A DNA stretch of 64,000 nt from Streptomyces omiyaensis (GTDB lineage: Bacteria; Actinomycetota; Actinomycetes; Streptomycetales; Streptomycetaceae): assembly GCF_014650895.1 (NCBI RefSeq), contig NZ_BMVV01000003.1:434001-498000 (forward strand). The letters are read 5' to 3'. Made by a program: the position numbers and the translations under genes. Every line of letters starts with the position of its first letter. Position 1 is the first letter of the stretch. Below the pieces are notes generated by a model. The model was given only the letters and a program-made list of their open reading frames with translations. It searched no databases and was not told where the DNA came from. Positions 22,526 through 31,129 of this stretch are shown here, in pieces.

Positions 22526-22710
22526 GGATCAGGCCCCATTCCGTGCCGGACGACAGCCCCCCGTAGTCAGGGAACTGCGCTTCGCGTCCGGCGTCCAGTG
22601 CTCGTACCGGACGACTCGGGACGAGTTCGGTGCGCGGCCCCGGGGACGCCGCGGGGGAGGGGGTCGGTGCCCGAAGTCGGGCACCCGCCCGGTAGTGTCC
22701 CGTCCCACAC

Positions 22711-22747
22711 CGCCCCGGCGTGCGTGACGCGACCGCACGCCGGGGCG
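22711..22747. repeat. Perfect 14-base inverted repeat in a divergent intergenic region
   Basis: CGCCCCGGCGTGCG at 22711-22724 and its exact complement at 22734-22747 flank a nine-base loop. It would make a stable hairpin on either strand, yet it lies between two divergent genes (22526-22863, 338 bases), where a terminator is not expected. It may end an untracked transcript or act in the leader of the methyltransferase gene. Confidence 0.6.
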
Positions 22748-22828
22748 TATGCGCCCGCTGTGCACCAGCTGTGGACGCCTGGGTACCGACTGACGGGTAC
22801 GTGCAAAATATTTGAGTTGCCCCGTAAT

Positions 22829-22855
22829 GGAACCCGGAAGCGATCCGGCTCGTTG
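22829..22855 (+). promoter_or_regulatory. SigR-like ECF promoter of the SprT-like gene
   Basis: GGAAC at 22829-22833 is followed after exactly 18 bases by GTTG at 22852-22855. This agrees with the SigR consensus GGAAT-N18-GTT of Streptomyces except for one base. The start codon GTG at 22864 lies only eight bases beyond, so the transcript would be leaderless or nearly so. No ribosome site is present before the GTG, which agrees. An AT-rich patch at 22803-22816 lies just upstream. Confidence 0.55.
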
Positions 22856-22863
22856 TACCCGAC

Positions 22864-23457
22864 GTGAGCACGACACCACCTGTCCTCGCCGCAGAGCTGG
22901 CGCAGGCGTGGGCCGACATTCAGCGGCACCACCCCGAGCTGCCGGACCTCGCCGCGCCCGAGTCCCTGATCGGAGAGTCCTCGTCCGCCTGCGGCGCCGA
23001 ACTCTCCTTCGAGCGACTGCTCCACGAGGCAGTCCACGGCATCGCCGCCGCCCGGGGTGTCCGTGACACCTCCCGCGCCGGCCGCTACCACAACCGCAGA
23101 TTCCTGGCGATCGCCGAGGAGATGGGCCTCGACCATCCGGAGGAGCCGCACGCCAGCAGCGGCTTCTCCCTGGTCACGCTCAACCCCGAGGCGAAGCGGC
23201 GGTACCGGCCCACCATCGAGCGCCTCCAGCGCGCCCTCAGGGCCCACACCGTCGCCACCGCCGCGGACACCAAGCGCTCCTTCCGCGGACCGGCGGCCCG
23301 GCACGGCTCCTCCGGCGGCGGCGTCCGCGTCAAGGCCGTCTGCGACTGCGGGCGCAACGTCCGCGTGGTCCCCTCGGTGCTCGCCCAGGCCCCGATCGTC
23401 TGCGGCGGCTGCGGCAAGCCCTTCCGGATCCCCGAGACGGTGGGCGCCGCAGGCTGA
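22864..23457 (+). CDS. SprT-like zinc metalloprotein with C-terminal zinc ribbon
   Basis: The protein has 197 residues. The HExxH motif HEAVH is at residues 54-58, inside a helix followed by RAGRYHNRRFLAIAEEMGL, which supplies the family's third histidine region. The C-terminal 50 residues contain CDCG and, 17 residues later, CGGCGKPF, a zinc ribbon found in SprT/Spartan-type proteins. Eukaryotic Spartan removes protein-DNA crosslinks; bacterial relatives are little studied. There is no signal peptide, so it acts in the cytosol. The GTG start has no ribosome site and a SigR-like promoter ends just before it, suggesting leaderless translation and thiol-oxidative stress control. It precedes rpsP but is probably a separate unit. 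Confidence 0.82.
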   Translation: MSTTPPVLAAELAQAWADIQRHHPELPDLAAPESLIGESSSACGAELSFERLLHEAVHGIAAARGVRDTSRAGRYHNRRFLAIAEEMGLDHPEEPHASSGFSLVTLNPEAKRRYRPTIERLQRALRAHTVATAADTKRSFRGPAARHGSSGGGVRVKAVCDCGRNVRVVPSVLAQAPIVCGGCGKPFRIPETVGAAG

Positions 23458-23611
23458 CCCGTCGGCGTGTGGCACAATGGACAGCTGTACTCGACAGTCG
23501 CACAGGACCCCTCTCTCCTCCGGCTGACGCGTCCATCGGGCACCCGAGTACCGCAACCCCACGTGGCATCTCAAGTGCCCCACCACGTCAAGACCAGGAG
23601 ACACCACTCCA

Positions 23612-24049
23612 GTGGCAGTCAAGATCAAGCTCAAGCGCCTCGGCAAGATCCGCCAGCCGCACTACCGCATCGTCGTCGCCGACTCGCGCACCCGTCGTGA
23701 CGGTCGCGCGATCGAGGAGATCGGCCTCTACCACCCGACGTACAACCCGTCGCGTATCGAGGTCGACTCCGAGCGTGCGCAGTACTGGCTGTCCGTCGGC
23801 GCCCAGCCGACCGAGCCCGTCCTCGCCATCCTGAAGCTCACCGGCGACTGGCAGAAGCACAAGGGCCTCCCGGCCCCCGAGAAGGCTCTGCTCGTCCCGG
23901 CGACCAAGGAAGCCAAGCGCGCCTCCTTCGACGAGTTCGCCAAGGCCCTCGAGGGCGCTGACGACAAGGGCGAGGCCATCACCCCGAAGGCCAAGAAGGC
24001 CAAGGCGGACGAGGCCGAGGCCGAGTCCACCGAGTCGACCGAAGCCTGA
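23612..24049 (+). CDS. rpsP: 30S ribosomal protein S16
   Basis: The protein has 145 residues. The conserved S16 core [25 protein letters not shown] occupies the first 80 residues. The tail is Lys/Ala/Glu-rich and longer than in Escherichia coli, as in other streptomycetes. The GTG at 23612 follows AGGAGA. It leads the rpsP-khpA-rimM-trmD group. A GGCACAAT box at 23471-23478 may be its -10 region; no good -35 is in place. Confidence 0.97.
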   Translation: MAVKIKLKRLGKIRQPHYRIVVADSRTRRDGRAIEEIGLYHPTYNPSRIEVDSERAQYWLSVGAQPTEPVLAILKLTGDWQKHKGLPAPEKALLVPATKEAKRASFDEFAKALEGADDKGEAITPKAKKAKADEAEAESTESTEA

Positions 24050-24051
24050 TC

Positions 24052-24291
24052 ATGCTCGAGGAGGCTCTTGAGCACCTCGTGAAGGGCATCGTCGACAACC
24101 CCGACGACGTGCAGGTCGCCTCGCGCAACCTGCGTCGCGGCCGCGTGCTCGAGGTCCGGGTCCACCCGGACGACCTCGGCAAGGTGATCGGCCGCAACGG
24201 CCGCACCGCGCGTGCGCTGCGTACCGTCGTGGGCGCCATCGGCGGCCGTGGCATCCGCGTCGACCTCGTCGACGTGGACCAGGTCCGCTGA
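24052..24291 (+). CDS. khpA: KH-domain RNA-binding protein KhpA
   Basis: This 79-residue protein consists of one type II KH domain with the GxxG loop IGRNGRTARALRTVV. KhpA proteins bind RNA, often with KhpB, and influence ribosome assembly and cell division in Gram-positives. It starts two bases after rpsP and is almost certainly coupled to it. A hairpin follows before rimM. Confidence 0.95.
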   Translation: MLEEALEHLVKGIVDNPDDVQVASRNLRRGRVLEVRVHPDDLGKVIGRNGRTARALRTVVGAIGGRGIRVDLVDVDQVR

Positions 24292-24306
24292 AAGTTTGAC
24301 ACCGGC

Positions 24307-24343
24307 ACGGGCCGGGGAGGGCGGTCTGCCCTCCCCGGCCCGT
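24307..24343 (+). terminator. Hairpin between khpA and rimM (attenuator candidate)
   Basis: Perfect 16-base arms at 24307-24322 and 24328-24343 with a five-base loop. Read-through is needed if rimM and trmD share the rpsP promoter, so this probably sets stoichiometry rather than ending the operon. Confidence 0.65.
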
Positions 24344-24368
24344 TGCCGTACGACAGGAGAGTTCACCA

Positions 24369-24926
24369 GTGCAGTTGGTAGTCGCGCGGATCGGCCGCGC
24401 CCACGGGATCAAGGGCGACGTCACCGTGGAGGTGCGCACCGACGAGCCCGAGCTGCGGCTCGGCCCCGGCGCCGTCCTGCTCACCGACCCCGCCTCCGCC
24501 GGGCCGCTGACCATCGAGTCCGGCAAGGTCCACAGCGGCCGGCTGCTGCTCCGCTTCGAGGGCGTCCGCGACCGCAACGCCGCCGAGGCGCTCCGCAACA
24601 CCCTCCTCATCGCCGAGGTCGACCCGGCGGAACTCCCCGAGGAGGAGGACGAGTACTACGACCACCAGCTCGTCGACCTCGACGTGGTCCTCGCCGACGG
24701 CACCCTCATCGGCGCGATCACCGAGATCTCCCACCTGCCGTCGCAGGACCTGTTCATCGTCGAACGCCCCGACGGCACCGAGCTGATGATCCCCTTCGTC
24801 GAGCAGATCGTCACCGAGATCGACCTGGAGAACCAGCGGGCCGTCATCGACCCGCCGCCCGGCCTCATCGACGACCGCGCCGAGATCGCCTCCGCCCGCG
24901 ACGCCGAAGAGGACGACCAGGCATGA
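24369..24926 (+). CDS. rimM: Ribosome maturation factor RimM
   Basis: The protein has 185 residues. It helps assemble the head of the 30S subunit and binds S19. The N-terminal RimM barrel starts [20 protein letters not shown]; the PRC-barrel half contains [17 protein letters not shown] and a [20 protein letters not shown] strand. The GTG at 24369 follows AGGAGA. Its stop overlaps the trmD start by ATGA. Confidence 0.96.
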   Translation: MQLVVARIGRAHGIKGDVTVEVRTDEPELRLGPGAVLLTDPASAGPLTIESGKVHSGRLLLRFEGVRDRNAAEALRNTLLIAEVDPAELPEEEDEYYDHQLVDLDVVLADGTLIGAITEISHLPSQDLFIVERPDGTELMIPFVEQIVTEIDLENQRAVIDPPPGLIDDRAEIASARDAEEDDQA

Positions 24927-25744
24927 GGCTCGACGTCGTCACGATCTTCCCCGAGTACCTCGAACCGCTGAACGTCTCCCTCGTCGGCAAGGCCCGCGCC
25001 CGCGGACAGCTCGACGTCCACGTCCACGACCTGCGGCAGTGGACGTACGACCGGCACAACACCGTCGACGACACCCCCTACGGCGGCGGCCCCGGCATGG
25101 TCATGAAGACCGAGCCCTGGGGCGACGCCCTCGACCAGACCCTCGCCGACGGCTACGACGCCGGCGCCCACGGACCCGTCCTCGTCGTCCCCACCCCCAG
25201 CGGCCGCCCCTTCACCCAGGAACTCGCCGTCGAGCTCTCCGAGCGGCCCTGGCTGATCTTCACCCCCGCCCGCTACGAGGGCATCGACCGGCGCGTCATC
25301 GACGAGTACGCCACCCGCGTCCCCGTCTACGAGGTCTCCATCGGCGACTACGTCCTCGCCGGCGGCGAGGCCGCCGTCCTGGTGATCACCGAGGCCGTCG
25401 CCCGCCTCCTGCCCGGCGTCCTCGGCAACGCCGAGTCCCACCGCGACGACTCCTTCGCCCCCGGCGCCATGGCCAACCTCCTCGAAGGGCCCGTCTACAC
25501 CAAGCCCCCCGAGTGGCGCGGCCGCGAGATCCCCGACGTGCTGCTCAGCGGCCACCACGGCAAGATCGCCCGCTGGCGCCGCGACGAGGCCTTCCGCCGC
25601 ACCGCCGCCAACCGGCCCGACCTCATCGAGCGCTGCGACCCCGCCGCCTTCGACAAGAAGGACCGCGAGACCCTCTCCCTCCTCGGCTGGGCCCCCGAGC
25701 CCGGCGGCCGATTTTGGCGCAGGGTCGAGGGCGTGGAAGAATAG
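24923..25744 (+). CDS. trmD: tRNA (guanine37-N1)-methyltransferase TrmD
   Basis: The protein has 273 residues. It methylates G37 of tRNAs to prevent frameshifting. The SPOUT knot shows [16 protein letters not shown] at the start, [14 protein letters not shown], and the SAM loop [18 protein letters not shown]. The ATG at 24923 overlaps the rimM stop; a much longer in-frame extension upstream runs through rimM and is not real. Confidence 0.97.
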   Translation: MRLDVVTIFPEYLEPLNVSLVGKARARGQLDVHVHDLRQWTYDRHNTVDDTPYGGGPGMVMKTEPWGDALDQTLADGYDAGAHGPVLVVPTPSGRPFTQELAVELSERPWLIFTPARYEGIDRRVIDEYATRVPVYEVSIGDYVLAGGEAAVLVITEAVARLLPGVLGNAESHRDDSFAPGAMANLLEGPVYTKPPEWRGREIPDVLLSGHHGKIARWRRDEAFRRTAANRPDLIERCDPAAFDKKDRETLSLLGWAPEPGGRFWRRVEGVEE

Positions 25745-25872
25745 GTGACTGCCGTCCGTCCGGCGCGCGCCCCTGCCACAGGGGGAGCCGCCCGCCATCG
25801 ACCGGACGGCGTCCCCATCGATTCGTACGTCACCGCTGATGGCCTGTGGCATCGGCGAGGAAAGAGACCTCC

Positions 25873-26223
25873 ATGGCCTCCCTGCTCGACCAGGTGAACG
25901 CGGCTTCCCTCCGCTCCGACCTGCCCGCCTTCCGTCCCGGCGACACCGTGAACGTCCACGTGCGCGTCATCGAGGGCAACCGCTCCCGTATCCAGCAGTT
26001 CAAGGGCGTCGTCATCCGCCGCCAGGGCTCCGGCGTCTCCGAGACCTTCACCGTCCGCAAGGTCTCGTTCTCCGTCGGCGTCGAGCGCACCTTCCCGGTG
26101 AACAGCCCGATCTTCGAGAAGATCGAGGTCGTGACCCGCGGTGACGTCCGTCGCGCCAAGCTCTACTACCTCCGCGAGCTGCGCGGCAAGGCCGCCAAGA
26201 TCAAGGAGAAGCGCGACCGCTGA
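25873..26223 (+). CDS. rplS: 50S ribosomal protein L19
   Basis: The protein has 116 residues from an ATG at 25873 ([20 protein letters not shown]). The core has [27 protein letters not shown] split across the usual strands and ends KIKEKRDR. It follows trmD by about 130 bases with an imperfect GTCCGG repeat in the gap. It may be co-transcribed or have its own leader. Confidence 0.97.
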   Translation: MASLLDQVNAASLRSDLPAFRPGDTVNVHVRVIEGNRSRIQQFKGVVIRRQGSGVSETFTVRKVSFSVGVERTFPVNSPIFEKIEVVTRGDVRRAKLYYLRELRGKAAKIKEKRDR

Positions 26224-26292
26224 GCTCCGGCTCACCGCTCACGCGACGCTTCACGCTCCTCGTACAGGCGGGCCGGATAGGCTCACCCCCCG

Positions 26293-27090
26293 ATGGACAC
26301 CGAAGCACAGCACACGGAGCGCGACCCCTCGTCCCCGGCGGATCCCCCACCGGATCCCGCCTCGGACGACGGGTCGCGCTCCGTGCGCGTTTCCGGACCC
26401 TCCTGGCGCCGGACCGGTCTCACCGGCGCCGCCTGCGTGGTCTTCCTCCTGCTCCTCAGCCACTTCGTCGCCCAGCCCTTCCTGATCCCCAGCGGCTCCA
26501 TGGAGCCCACCCTCCAGGTCGGGGACCGGATCCTGGTCAACAAACTGGCGTACCGTTTCGGCAGCGAGCCGCGCCGTGGTGACGTCGTCGTCTTCGACGG
26601 CACCGGATCCTTCGTCCGGGAACACCCCGCGGGCAACCCGGTCACCGGCCTCCTGCACGACGCCGCGGCCGCCCTCGGGCTCGCCGCCCCCGACGAGACC
26701 GACTTCGTCAAGCGGGTCGTCGGCGTCGGCGGCGACCGGGTCGTCTGCTGCGACGAGGACGGCCGGATCACCGTCAACGGCACCCGCGTCGCCGAGCCGT
26801 ACCTCACCCCCGGCGACCGCCCCTCCGACGTGCCCTTCGACATCGTCGTCCCCCCGGGCACCCTCTGGGTCATGGGCGACCACCGCAGCCAGTCCAGCGA
26901 CTCCCGCGACCACCTCGGCAGCCCCGGCGGCGGCATGGTCCCCGTCGACAAGGTCGTCGGCCGCGCCGACTGGATCGTCTGGCCCTTCGCCCGCTGGACC
27001 ACCGTGACCGAGACCGACGCGTACGACGCCGTGCCGGCGCCGCCCGCCTCCGGTCACCCCACCGGACCGCGGGGGAGCGGACATGGGTAG
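26293..27090 (+). CDS. sipW: Type I signal peptidase, first of four
   Basis: The protein has 265 residues. A cytoplasmic N-tail precedes one membrane helix at about 41-59 (LTGAACVVFLLLLSHFVAQP). The catalytic serine is in SGSMEPT right after it, and the lysine in KRVVGVGGD. Box E is GDHRSQSSDSRDH. Unlike the later paralogues it ends in a Pro/Gly tail with no second membrane segment. The ATG at 26293 has no ribosome site, and TAGGCT lies at 26278-26283, so the message may be leaderless. It opens a four-gene cluster known in streptomycetes. Confidence 0.93.
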   Translation: MDTEAQHTERDPSSPADPPPDPASDDGSRSVRVSGPSWRRTGLTGAACVVFLLLLSHFVAQPFLIPSGSMEPTLQVGDRILVNKLAYRFGSEPRRGDVVVFDGTGSFVREHPAGNPVTGLLHDAAAALGLAAPDETDFVKRVVGVGGDRVVCCDEDGRITVNGTRVAEPYLTPGDRPSDVPFDIVVPPGTLWVMGDHRSQSSDSRDHLGSPGGGMVPVDKVVGRADWIVWPFARWTTVTETDAYDAVPAPPASGHPTGPRGSGHG

Positions 27091-28090
27091 CCGCGGCCGC
27101 CGCGCCGGCGAGGACCCCGGCGCCACCCAGGCGCCCCCCGGCCGAGCCGAACGCCGCAGACTGGCCCGCAGGGTCAGACGGCGCCGGCAGCGCTCCGCCC
27201 TCCGCGAGATCCCCATCCTCGTCGGCGTCGCGGTGCTCATCGCCCTCGTCCTCAAGACCTTCCTCGTCCAGGCCTTCGTCATCCCGTCCGGCTCCATGGA
27301 GCAGACGATCAAGATCGACGACCGCGTGGTCGTCGACAAGCTGACCCCCTGGTTCGGCTCCGAGCCCCGGCGCGGCGACGTCGTCGTCTTCGAGGACCCC
27401 GGGAACTGGCTCCACCAGGACCCCGCACCCGCCGCCGACGACCCCGTCGGGATCAAGCAGATCAAACAGGCGCTGACCTTCATCGGCCTGATGCCCTCCG
27501 CCGACGAACGGGACCTCATCAAGCGGGTCGTCGCCGTCGGCGGGGACACCGTCCGCTGCTGCGACGAGGACGGCCGGATCACCGTCAACGGCGTGCCGGT
27601 CGACGAGCCGTACCTCAACCCCGGCGACAAGCCCTCCGCCATCCCCTTCGAGGTGAAGGTCCCCGAAGGCCGGATCTTCGTCCTCGGCGACCACCGCTCC
27701 GACTCCGCCGACTCCCGCTACCACCTCGACGAACCGGACCGGGGCACCATCGCGGAGGAGCGGATCGTCGGCCGCGCGGTCGCGATCGCCTGGCCGCTCG
27801 GCCACTGGCGCGGCCTGGAGGAGCGCGAGGCCTTCGCCGCCGTACCGGACGCGCCCCCGACCACCGGGGCCGCACCGGGCGCGTCGCATACTGTGTCCTC
27901 GCGGAACGCGAACGGAATGCCCTGGCCGCCGACCCCTGCGGAACTCCTGCTCGTTATGGGAGTGGCGGGCCTGTCCCTGTTCCGGGACGGGCACTTGCAC
28001 CGAGTGAGGAGTGGATGTGGGGGAAGTGGCCGTCGGCGCGCGTTCCGGACAGGACGGGCCCGAGGACAGGGCCGACGGGGCCAGAGGTGA
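27083..28090 (+). CDS. sipX: Type I signal peptidase, second of four
   Basis: The protein has 335 residues and starts within the end of the first gene (eight-base overlap). One helix at about 47-66 precedes the catalytic SGSMEQT; the lysine is in KRVVAVGGD, and GDHRSDSADSRYH is box E. A weak hydrophobic stretch AELLLVMGVAGLSLF near 287 is followed by an Arg/Gly-rich tail that overlaps the next gene, so the last 25 residues may not be strongly constrained. It cleaves signal peptides outside the membrane. Confidence 0.93.
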   Translation: MGSRGRRAGEDPGATQAPPGRAERRRLARRVRRRRQRSALREIPILVGVAVLIALVLKTFLVQAFVIPSGSMEQTIKIDDRVVVDKLTPWFGSEPRRGDVVVFEDPGNWLHQDPAPAADDPVGIKQIKQALTFIGLMPSADERDLIKRVVAVGGDTVRCCDEDGRITVNGVPVDEPYLNPGDKPSAIPFEVKVPEGRIFVLGDHRSDSADSRYHLDEPDRGTIAEERIVGRAVAIAWPLGHWRGLEEREAFAAVPDAPPTTGAAPGASHTVSSRNANGMPWPPTPAELLLVMGVAGLSLFRDGHLHRVRSGCGGSGRRRAFRTGRARGQGRRGQR

Positions 28091-28949
28091 GAACGTGACG
28101 GAAGACAACACCAGCGGCGACGGCACGCCGCCGCCCGGCGACGAGCCGGAGCAGACCGACGAGAACGGCGCCCGCCCGAGGAAGCAGCGTTCCTTCTGGA
28201 AGGAACTCCCGCTGCTCATCGGCATCGCGCTGATCCTCGCGCTGCTCATCAAGACCTTCCTGGTGCAGGCGTTCTCGATTCCCTCGGAATCGATGATGAA
28301 CACCCTGAAGAAGGGCGACCGGGTCCTCGTCGACAAGCTGACCCCCTGGTTCGGCTCCGAGCCCGAACGCGGCGAGGTCGTCGTCTTCCACGACCCGGGC
28401 GGCTGGCTGGAGACCGCCGAGACGCCCAAGCCCAACGCGATCCAGAAGTTCCTCAGCTTCATCGGCCTCATGCCGTCCGCGGAGGAGAAGGACCTCATCA
28501 AGCGGGTCATCGCCGTCGGCGGCGACACCGTCTCCTGCAAGGAGGGCGGCAAGGTCGTCCTCAACGGCAAGGAGCTCGACGAGACCGCCTACCTCTACCC
28601 CGGATCCGTCCCCTGCCAGGACTCCTTCGGCCCGATCAAGGTCCCCCAGGACCGCATCTGGGTCATGGGCGACAACCGGCAGAACTCGCTCGACTCCCGC
28701 TTCCACCAGGAACTCCCCGGCGGCGGCACCATCGCCGACGACCAGGTCGTCGGCCGCGCCGTGGTCGTCGCCTGGCCGATCACCCGCTGGGCCACGCTGC
28801 CCGTCCCGGAGGTCTTCGACCAGCCGGGCCTCGACCCCGCGTCGGCCGCCGCCCCCGCGGCGCTGCCCGCCGCGGCCGGTCTCGCCGGAGCACTGCCCCT
28901 GGTGCTGTGGCGCCGGAGGAAGCGGGCCGCACGGCATACCGCCGAGTAG
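28017..28949 (+). CDS. sipY: Type I signal peptidase, third of four
   Basis: From GTG 28017 the protein has 310 residues; GTG 28011 and GTG 28095 are alternatives, and I prefer 28017 because GAGGA lies seven bases upstream. The N-tail is acidic. A helix (PLLIGIALILALLIKTFL) precedes the catalytic SESMMNT, with the lysine in KRVIAVGGD and box E GDNRQNSLDSRFH. A C-terminal hydrophobic helix and Arg-rich stop (LWRRRKR) give it a second membrane anchor. Its catalytic boxes are closest to the second gene. Confidence 0.92.
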   Translation: MGEVAVGARSGQDGPEDRADGARGENVTEDNTSGDGTPPPGDEPEQTDENGARPRKQRSFWKELPLLIGIALILALLIKTFLVQAFSIPSESMMNTLKKGDRVLVDKLTPWFGSEPERGEVVVFHDPGGWLETAETPKPNAIQKFLSFIGLMPSAEEKDLIKRVIAVGGDTVSCKEGGKVVLNGKELDETAYLYPGSVPCQDSFGPIKVPQDRIWVMGDNRQNSLDSRFHQELPGGGTIADDQVVGRAVVVAWPITRWATLPVPEVFDQPGLDPASAAAPAALPAAAGLAGALPLVLWRRRKRAARHTAE

Positions 28950-29002
28950 CTTCCCGCGGGTAGGGTGCCGTCCCAGATCGTCGACAGACCTCTGGGGTGC
29001 AC

Positions 29003-29758
29003 ATGAGCGGGACCACGAAGAACCGCGACGGCCACGGCCGCCTCGGCAGCGTGCTGTCGGGGCTGGCCGTGGCCGTCGGCTTTCTGCTCTTCCTCGGCGG
29101 CCTCGCCGGCGGAGCCCTCCTCTACCGGCCGTACACCGTCCCCACCGGCTCCATGGCCCCCACCCTCGACGTGGGCTCCAAGCTCCTCGCCCAGCGCATC
29201 GACGGCGACGAGGTCCGGCGCGGCGACGTCGTCGTCTTCGAGGACCCCCTCTGGGGCCAGGGGACCATGGTCAAGCGGGTCGTCGGCGTCGGCGGCGACA
29301 CCGTCGCCTGCTGCGGCACCGACGGACGCCTCACCGTCAACGGCGCCCCCATCGAGGAACCGTATCTGCCGACCGGAACCGCCGGCCCGGCCCGCGCCTC
29401 CACCGAGGACTTCACCGCCACCGTCCCCGCGGACGGCCTCTTCCTCCTCGGCGACGACCGCATCACCTCCCTCGACTCCCGCACCCACCTCGACGACGCC
29501 GCCCAGGGCTCCGTCCCCCGCTCCGCCGTCGTCGCCCGCGTCGACGCCGTCGCCTGGCCCCTCCCCGGCGGCCTCGTGGACCGCCCCGCCGCCTTCGCCG
29601 CCCTCCCGGGCGGCACCTCCGACCCCGGCCCCGTCACCCTCCTCCTGACCGCCGTCGCCGCCGGCACCGCCCTCATCCTCGGCGGCGCCGCCTACGGACC
29701 CCTCGCCACCCGCCCGAGGGGGCGCGGGAAGAGCGCGGGGGAGAAGGTGAAGGCATGA
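29003..29758 (+). CDS. sipZ: Type I signal peptidase, fourth of four
   Basis: From the ATG at 29003 the protein has 251 residues. The N-terminal helix (LAVAVGFLLFLGGLAGGALL) precedes the catalytic TGSMAPT. The lysine is in KRVVGVGGD and box E is GDDRITSLDSRTH. A C-terminal helix (PVTLLLTAVAAGTALILGG) follows. It is the most divergent of the four and lacks the insert seen in the others. The stop overlaps the NUDIX gene start by four bases. Confidence 0.92.
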   Translation: MSGTTKNRDGHGRLGSVLSGLAVAVGFLLFLGGLAGGALLYRPYTVPTGSMAPTLDVGSKLLAQRIDGDEVRRGDVVVFEDPLWGQGTMVKRVVGVGGDTVACCGTDGRLTVNGAPIEEPYLPTGTAGPARASTEDFTATVPADGLFLLGDDRITSLDSRTHLDDAAQGSVPRSAVVARVDAVAWPLPGGLVDRPAAFAALPGGTSDPGPVTLLLTAVAAGTALILGGAAYGPLATRPRGRGKSAGEKVKA

Positions 29759-30297
29759 CCGACGGCACGACGGAGACGGACGCACAGGTGCGACAGGTCG
29801 CCCGGATCGTCCTCCTCGACCCCGACGACCGCATCCTGCTCCTGCACGGCCACGAACCCGACGACCCCGCCGACACCTGGTGGTTCACCCCCGGCGGCGG
29901 CCTGGAGGGCGACGAGACCCGCGAACAGGCCGCACTCCGCGAACTCGCCGAGGAGACCGGCCTCACCGACGTCGAACTGGGACCCGTCCTCTGGCGGCGC
30001 CACTGCTCCTTCCCCTTCGCGGGCCGCCGCTGGAACCAGGACGAGTGGTACTACCTCGCCCGCACCCGCCACACCGGCCCCGTACCCGGCCCCCAGGCCC
30101 TCACCGAGCTGGAGACCCGCAGCCTCTCCGGCCAGAGATGGTGGACCTCCGCCGAACTGTCGGCGGCCCATGAGACCGTGTACCCCATCAGGCTCGCCGA
30201 GCTGCTGCGCACGCTGCTCGACGAGGGAGCCCCGAGCACGCCCGTCGTACTCGCCCCGGAAATCGTCCAAGGGGCGCCCGCGACTGGCGCACAATAG
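29755..30297 (+). CDS. NUDIX hydrolase
   Basis: The protein has 180 residues. The NUDIX box GX5EX7REUXEEXGU is complete (GGGLEGDETREQAALRELAE, then ETGL). The fold starts with RQVARIVLLDPDDRILLL. The GTPDWW-type substrate markers of MutT are absent, so the diphosphate substrate is unknown. Its ATG overlaps the last signal peptidase gene (ATGA), which couples it to that operon. Confidence 0.9.
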   Translation: MTDGTTETDAQVRQVARIVLLDPDDRILLLHGHEPDDPADTWWFTPGGGLEGDETREQAALRELAEETGLTDVELGPVLWRRHCSFPFAGRRWNQDEWYYLARTRHTGPVPGPQALTELETRSLSGQRWWTSAELSAAHETVYPIRLAELLRTLLDEGAPSTPVVLAPEIVQGAPATGAQ

Positions 30298-30326
30298 GGG
30301 GACGCACGGCTGAAGGGGAACATGCC

Positions 30327-30635
30327 ATGAGCGCCGAGGACCTCGAGAAGTACGAGACCGAGATGGAGCTGAAGCTCTACCGGGAGTACCGCGACGTCGT
30401 CGGGCTGTTCAAATACGTGATCGAGACCGAGCGGCGCTTCTACCTCACCAACGACTACGAGATGCAGGTGCACTCGGTCCAGGGCGAGGTCTTCTTCGAG
30501 GTCAGCATGGCCGACGCCTGGGTCTGGGACATGTACCGACCGGCCAGGTTCGTCAAGCAGGTCCGCGTCCTCACCTTCAAGGACGTCAACATCGAGGAGC
30601 TCAACAAGAGCGACCTCGAACTCCCCGGCAGCTGA
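30327..30635 (+). CDS. DUF2469 family protein
   Basis: This 102-residue acidic protein is conserved across actinobacteria and has no known function. It is rich in Glu, Tyr and Phe, with the motif KLYREYRDVVGLFKYVIETE followed by RFYLTNDY and a beta-rich end (VFFEVSMADAWVWDMYRPAR). It has no membrane segment or cysteine. The gene follows the NUDIX gene by 29 bases behind GAAGGGG. A GCACAAT box at 30289-30295 could drive it separately. It is nearly always found next to rnhB/yraN-type genes, as here. Confidence 0.88.
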   Translation: MSAEDLEKYETEMELKLYREYRDVVGLFKYVIETERRFYLTNDYEMQVHSVQGEVFFEVSMADAWVWDMYRPARFVKQVRVLTFKDVNIEELNKSDLELPGS

Positions 30636-30731
30636 CCCCTCCGCACCACCGCCCGCGCGGCTCACCCGTGTGAGTGAGGCGGTCCTCCGCGACCGCCCAC
30701 CCGTCCACAGCCCCGCACACGCCCGGACCCC

Positions 30732-30756
30732 CCTCCGTCACAGTCGGTGACGGAGG
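30732..30756 (+). promoter_or_regulatory. Hairpin enclosing the yraN ribosome binding site
   Basis: CCTCCGTCAC at 30732-30741 pairs perfectly with GTGACGGAGG at 30747-30756 around a five-base loop. The GGAGG of the right arm is the ribosome site for the ATG at 30764. When folded the site is fully paired, so translation should need melting, a ribosome coming from upstream, or a factor. Confidence 0.65.
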
Positions 30757-30763
30757 TGGTCCC

Positions 30764-31129
30764 ATGAACGCGACCCGAGCACTCGGACGGTACGGAGAGG
30801 AACTGGCAGCCCGCCGGCTCACCCGCACCGGAGTGCACATCCTCGCCCGCAACTGGCGCTGCGGCCGCGAAGGAGAGATCGACATCGTCGCCCTGCACGG
30901 CGACACCCTCGTCATCTGCGAGGTCAAGACCCGGCGCATCGGCCGCTTCGAACACCCCATGGCCGCCGTCACCCCCCACAAAGCCGCACGACTCCGGCAC
31001 CTCGCCCACTGCTGGCTCGACCGCACCGGCACCCCACCACCCGCCGGCGGCGTCCGCATCGACCTCATCGGCATCGTCCTGCCCCGCCGCGGCGCCCCCG
31101 TCCTCACCCACGCCCGCGGGGTGGCCTGA
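30764..31129 (+). CDS. yraN: YraN/UPF0102 family nuclease-like protein
   Basis: From the ATG at 30764 the protein has 121 residues, the family length. The fold is endonuclease-like: [16 protein letters not shown], then the acidic strand [23 protein letters not shown], which carries the E-D-ExK pattern of restriction-type nucleases. Activity is not proven in most species. An in-frame extension to 30674 would cross the hairpin and lacks a ribosome site. It overlaps comM by one base (TGATG). Confidence 0.93.
   Translation: MNATRALGRYGEELAARRLTRTGVHILARNWRCGREGEIDIVALHGDTLVICEVKTRRIGRFEHPMAAVTPHKAARLRHLAHCWLDRTGTPPPAGGVRIDLIGIVLPRRGAPVLTHARGVA

Noticed and set aside
22524..22727. 67-codon plus-strand frame in the divergent gap at 22.5-22.9 kb
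   Set aside because: Mixed codon bias and no ribosome site; it ends inside the perfect hairpin.
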